Source of the DNA: Actinomycetota bacterium
GTDB lineage: Bacteria > Actinomycetota > Actinomycetes > UBA12327
Assembly (NCBI GenBank): GCA_026392555.1
Contig: JAPLBW010000102.1
Span: 1-8,452 of the forward strand
Length of the DNA stretch: 8,452 bases
Reading direction: 5' to 3'
The position numbers and the translations under genes are program-made. Shown piece by piece: positions 1 to 5,856 of this stretch; the first letter of the stretch is position 1; each line of letters begins with the position of its first letter. Under the pieces are notes generated by a model, which saw nothing but the letters and a program-made list of their open reading frames with translations, did not search any database and was not told the DNA's origin.

Positions 1-111
1 AACCTCGGCAAGTGCGCTGACTTGTTCAGGACGCACCTTGGAAGGACCTGCACCAAAGCGACCATCCACGGGCAGTAGTTCGGCGGGAATGATGATCTCG
101 GGGGTAGTCAT
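1..111 (-). CDS. serC: Phosphoserine aminotransferase, N-terminal part (cut by window edge)
   Basis: Only the first 37 codons are in the window; the gene runs off the left edge. The translation starts MTTPEIIIPAELLPVDGRFG and continues with GAGPSKVRPEQVSALAEV, which I recognise as the N-terminus of the actinobacterial SerC type, where the GxGPSKVRPEQ segment is characteristic. SerC is a cytosolic PLP-dependent enzyme that converts 3-phosphohydroxypyruvate and glutamate to phosphoserine in serine synthesis; the same enzyme type also serves PLP synthesis in bacteria that use the DXP-dependent route. The ATG lies 30 bases after the citrate synthase stop on the same strand, with AAGGA about 13 bases upstream, so the two are probably one transcript. 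The catalytic lysine lies outside the window, so the call rests on the N-terminus alone. Confidence 0.8.
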   Translation of the reverse strand, partial: MTTPEIIIPAELLPVDGRFGAGPSKVRPEQVSALAEV

Positions 112-141
112 AATGAGTAGTGATCCTTCGTTTTGGTGGGT

Positions 142-1260
142 TTAGATCGTGTACTTAGGGGCGATGAGTGCAGGGTCCCAGCCGTCAACAGCTTCGGGGT
201 GGCGTGGACCTGGTCCGACATAACGAGCAGATGGTCGAACGAGGCGACCAGTCTTCTTTTGTTCCAAAATGTGCGCGCTCCAACCAGCAAGGCGCGCGCA
301 GGTAAACATCGCGGTAAACATGTTCGAGGGGACTTGAGCAAAGTCCAAGACAATCGCGGCCCAGAACTCAACGTTGGTTTCTAGGACGCGATCGGGTCGG
401 CGTTCCCGCAACTCGGTGAGAGCGGCTTGCTCAAGGGCAACGGCGACTTCATAGCGCGGGGCGTTCAATTCCTTGGCCGTACGGCGAAGGACACGGGCGC
501 GGGGGTCTTCGGCGCGGTACACGCGGTGGCCAAATCCCATGAGCCGCTCGCCGTTGTCCAAGAGTTGTTTGACGTAGGCGCGCGCATCGCCCTGGGCTTC
601 GACTGCTTCAATCATGTGCAGCACGCGTGAGGGCGCTCCACCGTGGAGTGGCCCGCTCATGGCACCAATCGCGCCCGAGATGGCTGCGGCAACGTCAGCA
701 CCGGTCGATGCGATGACGCGGCTAGTAAAGGTGGAGGCGTTCATGCCGTGCTCAGCGGCAGAAACAAAGTAGGAGTCAACAGCTTGTACGTGGGCCGGGT
801 TGGGCTCATCACGCCAGCGCTTCATAAAGCGTTCAACGATGGTGTGGCCTTGATCAATTTCGCTTTGCGGAACCATGGGCTTGCCAATACCGCGGGCTGA
901 CTGTGCGACATAAGACATCGCCATCACCGAAACACGAGCCAAGTTGTCGCGAGCTTCCGCATCATCGATGTCGAGGAGTTGCTTTAAGCCCCACGAAGGA
1001 GCCAACATGGCGATAGCGCTTTGGACGTCAACGCGGACGTCACCGGAGTGCACTGGCAGGGGAAAGGGTTCGGCGGGCGGCAGCCCTGGCCCGAACTCGC
1101 CATCAACGAGCAATCCCCACACGTTGCCAAAGCTGACCTTGCCGACGAGGTCTTCAATATCCACGCCGCGGTAGCGCAGCGAACTGCCTTCTTTGTCGGG
1201 TTCGGCGATTTGAGTTTCAAACGCGATGACGCCTTCTAGCCCGGGTACGAAGTCAGACAT
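142..1260 (-). CDS. citA: Citrate synthase (second, citA-type)
   Basis: A 372-residue cytosolic citrate synthase that would condense oxaloacetate and acetyl-CoA to citrate. The fold's signatures are all present: N-terminal GLEGVIAFETQIAEPD and LRYRGVDIEDLV, the first active-site histidine in AAEHGMNAST (His171), HGGAPSRV (His206), the second active-site histidine in MGFGHRVYR (His245), and the catalytic aspartate in AAIVLDFAQVP (Asp306). The length fits the short bacterial type; longer TCA-cycle enzymes have an extra N-terminal domain. I chose the ATG at 1260 rather than an ATG five codons earlier because GGAG lies 5 bases upstream of it and MSDFVPGLEG is the typical start. The gene is followed by serC after 30 bases. 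A role as 2-methylcitrate synthase (PrpC) cannot be excluded by sequence alone, but no prpB/prpD neighbours are visible. Confidence 0.93.
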   Translation of the reverse strand: MSDFVPGLEGVIAFETQIAEPDKEGSSLRYRGVDIEDLVGKVSFGNVWGLLVDGEFGPGLPPAEPFPLPVHSGDVRVDVQSAIAMLAPSWGLKQLLDIDDAEARDNLARVSVMAMSYVAQSARGIGKPMVPQSEIDQGHTIVERFMKRWRDEPNPAHVQAVDSYFVSAAEHGMNASTFTSRVIASTGADVAAAISGAIGAMSGPLHGGAPSRVLHMIEAVEAQGDARAYVKQLLDNGERLMGFGHRVYRAEDPRARVLRRTAKELNAPRYEVAVALEQAALTELRERRPDRVLETNVEFWAAIVLDFAQVPSNMFTAMFTCARLAGWSAHILEQKKTGRLVRPSARYVGPGPRHPEAVDGWDPALIAPKYTI

Positions 1261-1386
1261 GAAGGCTCCAAACAATGGTGGATTAAGCCCCTATTCTCGC
1301 TGGTGTGGCCTGGCTCACGTGGGGCGGGTCTGGCCCGTCAGGGCTGGAGTTCCCCAGACCAGGCAGATGCGTGATACAACCATGAA
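1261..1386. promoter_or_regulatory. Divergent promoter region between citA and pdxH, with inverted repeats
   Basis: This 126-base gap must hold the promoters of both outward-reading units. On the pdxH side GGTCTGG (1327-1333) pairs perfectly with CCAGACC (1354-1360), and GCCC/GGGC (1333-1336, 1341-1344) can form a smaller stem inside it. A further GCCTGG (1308-1313) matches CCAGGC (1359-1364) and overlaps the first pair. The right arms lie where the pdxH -35 would be. On the citA side I see a Shine-Dalgarno GGAG but no convincing -10. The inverted repeats are seen directly; an operator role is inference. Confidence 0.4.
1375..1380 (+). promoter_or_regulatory. Predicted -10 box of pdxH (leaderless)
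   Basis: TACAAC lies exactly 6 bases before the GTG start of pdxH, so transcription would begin at or next to the start codon. No Shine-Dalgarno is suitably placed. The same spacing is seen before the photolyase and DtxR genes. No recognisable -35 is present, which is common for actinobacterial promoters. Confidence 0.5.
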
Positions 1387-2034
1387 GTGACCAAGGCTGA
1401 CCTTTCCAAACTGCGCCGTGCCTACGCCGATGTTCCGTTGCTGGAATCGCAGATGGCGCGTAACCCGATAGCGCAATTCGCTCAATGGTTTGAGAATGTT
1501 CTGGCTCTCCCCGATGCGATCTTGGAGCCCAACGCGATGGTGTTGTCCACGGTGAATAGCGAGGGCCAACCTAGTTCGCGCACGGTCTTGCTCAAGGGTT
1601 TTGATGATCGCGGTTTTGTCCTGCACACCAACTACACCTCGCGTAAAGGTCAAGAAGCGTTAGCAACGGGCAAGGCCAGTTTGGTCTTTCCGTGGCATCA
1701 CATTGAGCGCCAGGTCACCGTCGTTGGTGCCGTGGAGAAAGTCAGCGACGCTGAAAGTGTGGAGTACTTTGCTCAGCGACCGAGGGGCTCGCAAATTGCT
1801 GCGTGGGCTTCGCATCAATCGCAAGTGGTTGAACGAAGCGAACTTGAACGCCGCTGGGCCGAGCTTGAAGAGCGTTTTGCGGGTATTGACGTGCCGCGCC
1901 CAGACTTTTGGGGTGGATTACGCGTAGTTCCCGTCGCGGTGGAGTTTTGGCATGGCCGCAATGACCGGTTGCATGACCGCCTGCGCTACCGCTTGTCCGA
2001 TGGGTCTTGGGTGCTGGAACGATTGAGCCCGTGA
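1387..2034 (+). CDS. pdxH: Pyridoxine/pyridoxamine 5'-phosphate oxidase (PLP synthase)
   Basis: A 215-residue cytosolic FMN-dependent oxidase that oxidises pyridoxine or pyridoxamine 5'-phosphate to pyridoxal 5'-phosphate. The length is normal. In order: N-terminal NPIAQFAQWF (26-35); the FMN and substrate segment VLSTVNSEGQPSSRTVLLKG (52-71); TNYTSRKGQE (81-90); a core strand with RQVTVVGAVEKV (108-119); RPRGSQIAAWASHQS (131-145); and the C-terminal substrate segment FWHGRNDRLHDR (187-198), whose Arg194 and His196 match the active-site Arg/His pair of the E. coli enzyme. It ends in the usual RLSP. The start is GTG at 1387; a nearby ATG at 1382 is out of frame and stops after two codons. The stop overlaps the next gene's start as GTGA, implying translational coupling with the exporter. 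Its product is the cofactor of SerC, encoded across the divergent promoter. Confidence 0.95.
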   Translation: MTKADLSKLRRAYADVPLLESQMARNPIAQFAQWFENVLALPDAILEPNAMVLSTVNSEGQPSSRTVLLKGFDDRGFVLHTNYTSRKGQEALATGKASLVFPWHHIERQVTVVGAVEKVSDAESVEYFAQRPRGSQIAAWASHQSQVVERSELERRWAELEERFAGIDVPRPDFWGGLRVVPVAVEFWHGRNDRLHDRLRYRLSDGSWVLERLSP

Positions 2035-3317
2035 GCACCTCGCGGTTAGGGCGATGGCGCTCGACCATTCTCGCTGACATCACGCCGCTGAAAGTTTCTG
2101 TAGATTTCCGGCGGATCTTCTTTGCTCAGCTAGTGTCGCAAATCGGCACACAAATGACCGCGGTTGTTTTACTGCTGCAAATTTTTGACATCAGTCAATC
2201 AAACTTGGCAACAGGCATTGTGGGTGCGGTGGCTTTTCTGCCCATGGTCATCGGTGGTTTGTATGGTGGCTCGATTGCCGACGCGCGCGATCGGCGAGCA
2301 GTGGCTTACTGGACAACGACTGGGCTGGCTGGTTTTTCCCTGGTCTTTGCGGGGATGGCGTACTCCGACTTGCGTTTGTTGTGGCCGTATTACGTACTTA
2401 TTGCTGGCCAAACCTGGCTCTCGGCCATTGCTCAACCCACCCGCATGGCGATCATCCCGCGGTTGGTCGGACCTGAACTTCTGCCAGCGGCCAATGCGCT
2501 CGCTCAGATTTCTTGGAACATTGGGTTCACGATTGGACCGGTGATCGGTGCCACGATTGCTAAGAGTTATGGGTTTGGCTGGGCTTACCTGATCGACGCC
2601 TTGTCATTTGCGGGTGCGGTGTATGCCTATTGGCGGTTGCCACCAGTAGTGCCCGATTCCGATGAAGACCATAAAGCGGGTCTGGCGTCAGTTCTTGAAG
2701 GCTTGCGTTTTCTCAAGGGCCGGAAGAATTTGTCCATGACGTTTTATGTTGACATCGTGGCCATGGTGTTTGGTATGCAACGCGTGTTGTTTGCCTCGAT
2801 TCCTTTGGCGTTCTATGGACTCGCAGTGGTTGGATTCGGGCCCATCAACGTTTCTTTGAGTGGGCTGCTCTTTGCTGCCCCTGCAGTGGGTGCGATTGTC
2901 GGGGCTGTCGCCTCCGGCTGGTTCACCCGCGTGCGACGACAAGGACTTGCTGTCGTCGCATCCATTATTGTGTGGGGCGGTTCAGTTGCGCTTTTTGGAT
3001 TGACTCATCAGTGGTGGGTGGGCTTGATTTTCTTAGCCATCGCTGGAGCTGCCGACATGGTTTCTGCAGTATTTCGAAACACGATGTTGCAGGCTGCCAC
3101 TCCTGATGCGATGCGTGGTCGGCTCCAAGGTGTCTTGATCGCAGTGGTAGCCGGTGGCCCCTATCTGGGTGACTTCCGCGCAGGTGCGATTGCCGACTGG
3201 TTCGATGTACGCACGGCCGTCGTGAGCGGTGGAATTTTGTGCATCGTGGGAGTTGTGGCACTGATGGCGTGGCGACCGGGTTTCCTGCGCTATGACGCGT
3301 GGCACCCTGTTCCGTAG
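2031..3317 (+). CDS. MFS transporter, EntS-like (MFS_3 type)
   Basis: A 428-residue inner-membrane protein rich in hydrophobic segments, consistent with about 12 membrane helices. The loop after helix 2 carries the major facilitator motif A, GGSIADARDRR (79-89). Other family signs are AQPTRMAIIPRLVGPELLPAANAL (spanning 134-156) and, in the C-terminal half, RNTMLQAATPDAMRGRLQGV (349-368) and GPYLGDFRAG (376-385). This pattern belongs to the group with the enterobactin exporter EntS. Substrate is unknown: siderophore export is possible, but EntS-like proteins also export drugs and other small molecules. The preferred start is the GTG at 2031, which overlaps the pdxH stop by 4 bases; an upstream in-frame ATG at 2007 would lie inside pdxH. 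Expression is therefore probably coupled to pdxH. There is no clear intrinsic terminator after it. Confidence 0.88.
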   Translation: MSTSRLGRWRSTILADITPLKVSVDFRRIFFAQLVSQIGTQMTAVVLLLQIFDISQSNLATGIVGAVAFLPMVIGGLYGGSIADARDRRAVAYWTTTGLAGFSLVFAGMAYSDLRLLWPYYVLIAGQTWLSAIAQPTRMAIIPRLVGPELLPAANALAQISWNIGFTIGPVIGATIAKSYGFGWAYLIDALSFAGAVYAYWRLPPVVPDSDEDHKAGLASVLEGLRFLKGRKNLSMTFYVDIVAMVFGMQRVLFASIPLAFYGLAVVGFGPINVSLSGLLFAAPAVGAIVGAVASGWFTRVRRQGLAVVASIIVWGGSVALFGLTHQWWVGLIFLAIAGAADMVSAVFRNTMLQAATPDAMRGRLQGVLIAVVAGGPYLGDFRAGAIADWFDVRTAVVSGGILCIVGVVALMAWRPGFLRYDAWHPVP

Positions 3318-3385
3318 TCCATGGGTTTGGTTGCGCGTTCGACGCCCTCAAGTAGTGCGGAACTAGGGAGTAGGTCCGAATAGTT
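3318..3385. other. Short gap between convergent MFS and photolyase genes
   Basis: Two genes converge here. I looked for a bidirectional terminator and found only weak self-complementarity (GGAAC/GTCC around 3359-3377) without a U-tract. No small gene is supported. Confidence 0.4.
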
Positions 3386-4723
3386 CTAGTTCTTCAGTTC
3401 CTCTAGTCGCGCAAGAGCTTCTTTGCGTTCAACGCTGTGATCAACGACGCGCTCGGGATATTCAGCGGCAAGCAGTGGTGCATCCCACGGCGTGTGTGCA
3501 CTTGCTCCGGGAAGCTGGGAAAGTTCGGGAATGTACTTGCGCACGTAGTCACCGTTGGGATCAAACTTGATCCCCTGGGTCACGGGGTTAAAGACCCGAA
3601 AGTACGGAGCAGCATCTGTTCCAGTTCCCGCCGTCCATTGCCAGCCGTGTTGATTGCTCGCGATGTCGCCATCACGCAACCACTCCATGAAGTGCGAAGC
3701 ACCACGTTGCCAGTCCAGGTGCAGATCCTTAACCAAAAACGAAGCCACGACCATGCGGACGCGATTGTGAATCCAGCCTTCGGCCAACAGTTGGCGCATA
3801 CCCGCGTCAACAAACGGATAGCCGGTTCGGCCCTGCGTCCAGGCAACGAATCGAGTATCTGCCGTGGTTCCGCTATCTGTTCGCATGCCTTGCATGTTGG
3901 GCTTCAGGCTCTGGTGGACAGATTGCGGAACGTGAAAGAGCACATCGGCGTAGAACTCTCGCCAACACAACTCGCGCCTGTAGACATCGTGTGCCCTGGA
4001 ATCGTTGAGCTCTGCGAGCAAGGTCCGCGGGTGCACGTGCCCCCAGCGAAGAGCCATGGACAAGCTTGAGGTTCCTGCAAGATCAGGTCTGTCCCGGTGG
4101 TCTGGGTATTGGTCGATTCGATCGGTGTGGAATGTCCGCCATAGATCCAGACTCGCCTCTTCCCCGATAGCGGGAAGCGTCACGCCAGCAGGGAGTTCCG
4201 CTGTTGGCCACGGATCACTCACCAGGCTGAGCCACGATGGAGTGTTGTTTGCCACCGGTGCCAACCAGCCACTTTCACACCACGCTCGATAAAACGGGGT
4301 GAAGACTTGGTAGGGCGTTCCATCTGATTTGCGAACGACCCCTGGGTTGACGGCATACGGCGACCCCACAGATTCCAGCGCTACGTGGTTGTCTAGCAAG
4401 GCACGCTCGACATCTGCATCGCGCTCTTGTCCGTAGGGAGCAAAGTCGGCGCTGATAAAAACAGCGCTCGCGACACCTTCCTTCGCTACTGCTGGCACCA
4501 CCTCTGTGGGGTCTCCTACCCGCACTATGAGCTGGCCGTCCATTGCTTCGTTGAGTGCATCGAGACTGCGCAGGAGGCACACGCGCCGGACGGCACCGGA
4601 CTTGTCCCACAGATGCGGGTCAATGACAAACAGTCCAAGGACTGGCCCGGCTTCCGCGGCACGAGCCAGAGCCGCGTGGTCATTAAGGCGCAGGTCTCGC
4701 CGAAACCACATCACCGAAGTCAT
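3386..4723 (-). CDS. phr: Deoxyribodipyrimidine photo-lyase (class I CPD photolyase)
   Basis: A 445-residue light-driven DNA repair enzyme that splits cyclobutane pyrimidine dimers using FADH-. The N-terminal alpha/beta antenna domain (about 1-165) begins MTSVMWFRRDLRLNDHAAL and contains YQVFTPFYRAW (138-148). The helical FAD domain (about 200-420) has TSSLSMALRWGHVHPR (218-233), ELCWREFYADVLF (251-263), GYPFVDAGMRQL (301-312), WIHNRVRM (317-324), VKDLHLDWQRGA (331-342) and SNQHGWQWTAGTGTDAAPYF (356-375). Asn357 corresponds to the asparagine facing FAD N5 in E. coli, and Trp361 and Trp338 to the first two tryptophans of the electron-transfer chain. The third position appears not to be Trp (see findings). 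It is transcribed divergently from the DtxR gene and seems leaderless. The antenna chromophore, MTHF or deazaflavin, cannot be told from sequence by eye. The CPD rather than (6-4) call is based on overall resemblance. Confidence 0.93.
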   Translation of the reverse strand: MTSVMWFRRDLRLNDHAALARAAEAGPVLGLFVIDPHLWDKSGAVRRVCLLRSLDALNEAMDGQLIVRVGDPTEVVPAVAKEGVASAVFISADFAPYGQERDADVERALLDNHVALESVGSPYAVNPGVVRKSDGTPYQVFTPFYRAWCESGWLAPVANNTPSWLSLVSDPWPTAELPAGVTLPAIGEEASLDLWRTFHTDRIDQYPDHRDRPDLAGTSSLSMALRWGHVHPRTLLAELNDSRAHDVYRRELCWREFYADVLFHVPQSVHQSLKPNMQGMRTDSGTTADTRFVAWTQGRTGYPFVDAGMRQLLAEGWIHNRVRMVVASFLVKDLHLDWQRGASHFMEWLRDGDIASNQHGWQWTAGTGTDAAPYFRVFNPVTQGIKFDPNGDYVRKYIPELSQLPGASAHTPWDAPLLAAEYPERVVDHSVERKEALARLEELKN

Positions 4724-4729
4724 GTGCCC

Positions 4730-4735
4730 ACGCTA
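4730..4735 (-). promoter_or_regulatory. Predicted -10 box of the photolyase gene (leaderless)
   Basis: Read on the minus strand this is TAGCGT, ending 6 bases before the ATG at 4723. No Shine-Dalgarno precedes the ATG at normal spacing, so the transcript probably starts at the A of ATG. No good -35 was found. Confidence 0.5.
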
Positions 4736-4795
4736 GAGGGCTTCGCCGTCCCACGCACCTGTAGCGAGAAGGCAACGCAACCGCGTCTGAGTCGG

Positions 4796-4801
4796 TACGG
4801 T
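4796..4801 (+). promoter_or_regulatory. Predicted -10 box of the DtxR-family gene (leaderless)
   Basis: TACGGT ends 6 bases before the GTG at 4808. AGGG lies at 4803-4806, too close to the start codon to act as a Shine-Dalgarno. This predicts a leaderless mRNA starting at the GTG. I see no iron-box palindrome overlapping it. Confidence 0.5.
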
Positions 4802-4807
4802 TAGGGC

Positions 4808-5500
4808 GTGAGCGGACTGATTGATACCACCGAAATGTATTTGCGCACGGTGTATGAGTTAGAAGAAGAAGGCATTCGTCCCATGCGCGCACGCATTGCG
4901 GAGCGCCTGGGCCAAAGCGGCCCGACGGTGAGCCAAACGGTGGCTCGCCTTGAGCGCGATGGGCTGCTGACCTTGCAGGACGACCGCCACTTGGAGTTCA
5001 CGCCGGCGGGTCGAACCATGGCCGTACGCGTGATGCGCAAGCACCGTTTGTCTGAGTGCATGCTGATTCAGATCATGGGCTTGCCGTGGGAAACCGTTCA
5101 CGCTGAGGCTTGCCGCTGGGAGCACGTGATGAGTGAGGACGTTGAACGGCGCATTGTTGAATTACTTGACCATCCCACGGAATCGCCTTATGGCAACCCC
5201 ATTCCGGGGTTGGCCGAACTTTTTGATGAAGCAGCCCACCTCACATCGTCCGAAGCGCTGGTGGGGCTGGACGCAGTGGCCGGCAGTGAGGCTAAAAGGG
5301 TGACAGTGCGACGCATTGCCGAACCCGTTCAAGAAGACAGTGAATTGATGACGGCGCTGCGACGGGCAGGAGTTCAGCCCGGCGAAATTGTTTCGGTGAC
5401 GCGCTCAGAGGGTGGTGTGCTGGTGGGAAGCGCCGGCGAATATGTCGAGCTGGATGACGAAACTGCCGCACATATCTTTGTGGCAGCCGGGGCTAGTTAG
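4808..5500 (+). CDS. ideR: Iron-dependent transcriptional repressor, DtxR/IdeR family
   Basis: A 230-residue cytosolic metalloregulator that, loaded with Fe(II), would bind palindromic operators and repress iron uptake and siderophore genes. It has the full three-domain length. The N-terminal winged helix runs from IDTTEMYLRTVYELEEEGI to about residue 70, with the recognition region AERLGQSGPTVSQTVARLER (31-50). The dimerisation and metal domain follows (about 70-140). All ligands known from DtxR/IdeR are present at the same numbers: His79, Glu83, His98 (ancillary site) and Met10, Cys102, Glu105, His106 (primary site). The conserved HAEACRWEHVMSEDVERR and GNPIPG are present. The C-terminal SH3-like domain is about 155-230. 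The Cys102 plus Met10 pattern argues for an iron sensor rather than the manganese sensor MntR. The start codon is GTG. It shares a divergent promoter region with the photolyase. Confidence 0.93.
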   Translation: MSGLIDTTEMYLRTVYELEEEGIRPMRARIAERLGQSGPTVSQTVARLERDGLLTLQDDRHLEFTPAGRTMAVRVMRKHRLSECMLIQIMGLPWETVHAEACRWEHVMSEDVERRIVELLDHPTESPYGNPIPGLAELFDEAAHLTSSEALVGLDAVAGSEAKRVTVRRIAEPVQEDSELMTALRRAGVQPGEIVSVTRSEGGVLVGSAGEYVELDDETAAHIFVAAGAS

Positions 5501-5647
5501 GCGTTTGAAGCTGAGTTCGTGTGCTGGCCTCTTGCCGCCCCGTGGTGATCACCCCAAATGTTCGTTTACTGGCCTCTGGCGCCCGATTTGTGCCTGAAAT
5601 GGTGCCCGATGGGCCCTTGCGAAAGCAATCCTTTAGGGTGTTACCAA
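5501..5647. promoter_or_regulatory. Upstream region of the NlpC/P60 gene, with direct repeat and palindrome
   Basis: This stretch between dtxR and the riboswitch holds no supported gene. It contains an imperfect 17-base direct repeat beginning TTCGT and ending CTGGCCTCT at 5516-5532 and 5561-5577 (15 of 17 identical, offset 45). A perfect 10-base palindrome GGTGATCACC (5544-5553) sits almost midway between them. A possible -10, TAGGGT (5634-5639), would place the transcript start near 5646, just before the leader. No good -35 or dtxR terminator is visible. Confidence 0.45.
5634..5639 (+). promoter_or_regulatory. Possible -10 box for the riboswitch transcript
   Basis: TAGGGT fits the TANNNT pattern seen at the other promoters here and lies just upstream of the structured leader. 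There is no matching -35 at 17 bases, so this is tentative. Confidence 0.3.
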
Positions 5648-5667
5648 CCCGAAGATCAGTTCGGGGG

Positions 5668-5706
5668 TCTTTGCTACCGACGCCGAATCCTGCCTGGTAG
5701 CAAAGA
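5668..5706 (+). promoter_or_regulatory. Alternative 11-bp hairpin at the 5' side of the riboswitch
   Basis: TCTTTGCTACC (5668-5678) is the exact reverse complement of GGTAGCAAAGA (5696-5706), with a 17-base loop. The loop contains most of the P1 5' strand and the 5' strand of the CCTGCC/GGTAGG helix, so this hairpin is topologically incompatible with the ligand-bound fold. It is a candidate antiaptamer structure. The complementarity is seen; the switching role is inferred. Confidence 0.55.
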
Positions 5707-5840
5707 AAAGCCGCTTGGTAGGAGCGGGGGACCCATGAAAGTGGCCCAGATTTTTGGGCCTTGGGGTGAAGCCGACTAGGAAACTAGCCGGCCGGGCCAT
5801 ACTCCGGCCCGAACCCGACAGCTCACCCCGAAGGCGTCGG
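5677..5840 (+). promoter_or_regulatory. c-di-AMP riboswitch (ydaO/yuaA type)
   Basis: The hallmark blocks of the ydaO aptamer occur in order: GCCGAATCC (5682-5690), GAGCGGGGGACCCA (5722-5735), TTGGGGTGAAGCC (5761-5773) and a 3' segment GACAGCTCACC (5817-5827). The supporting helices can be drawn: P1 closes the whole element with CCGACGCC (5677-5684) pairing perfectly with GGCGTCGG (5833-5840). CCTGCC (5689-5694) pairs with GGTAGG (5717-5722). GGCCCA/TGGGCC forms a hairpin (5743-5760). A CTAG-GAAA-CTAG hairpin (5776-5787) has a GNRA tetraloop, and CGGGCC pairs with GGCCCG (5793-5811). This class binds cyclic di-AMP and in actinobacteria often precedes cell-wall hydrolase genes, usually lowering expression when bound. 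It ends directly before the AGAGGG ribosome binding site of the NlpC/P60 gene, and I see no intrinsic terminator. Confidence 0.9.
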
Positions 5841-5856
5841 AGAGGGCATCTTCGAC

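Noticed and set aside
3437..4069. A 210-codon plus-strand reading frame
   Set aside because: Antisense shadow of the photolyase; no recognisable domain.
4724..4830. Possible IdeR iron box (TTAGG..CCTAA-like palindrome) at the dtxR promoter
   Set aside because: Only a half-site-like TTAGGG at 4801-4806 is present; no facing half was found, so autoregulation is not supported.
5648..5665. CCCGAA-GATCAG-TTCGGG hairpin near the predicted transcript start
   Set aside because: The 6-bp stem is real but short and has no U-tract; it may be a 5' stabilising stem, but nothing supports a specific role.
5743..5760. GGCCCA/TGGGCC hairpin with a run of five T as a terminator inside the leader
   Set aside because: The T run is in the loop, and the hairpin sits where the ydaO aptamer has an internal helix between its conserved blocks.
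5558..5779. A 73-codon plus-strand reading frame through the leader before the NlpC/P60 gene
   Set aside because: It lies across the conserved riboswitch and its sequence is explained by RNA structure; no ribosome binding site or protein family signal.
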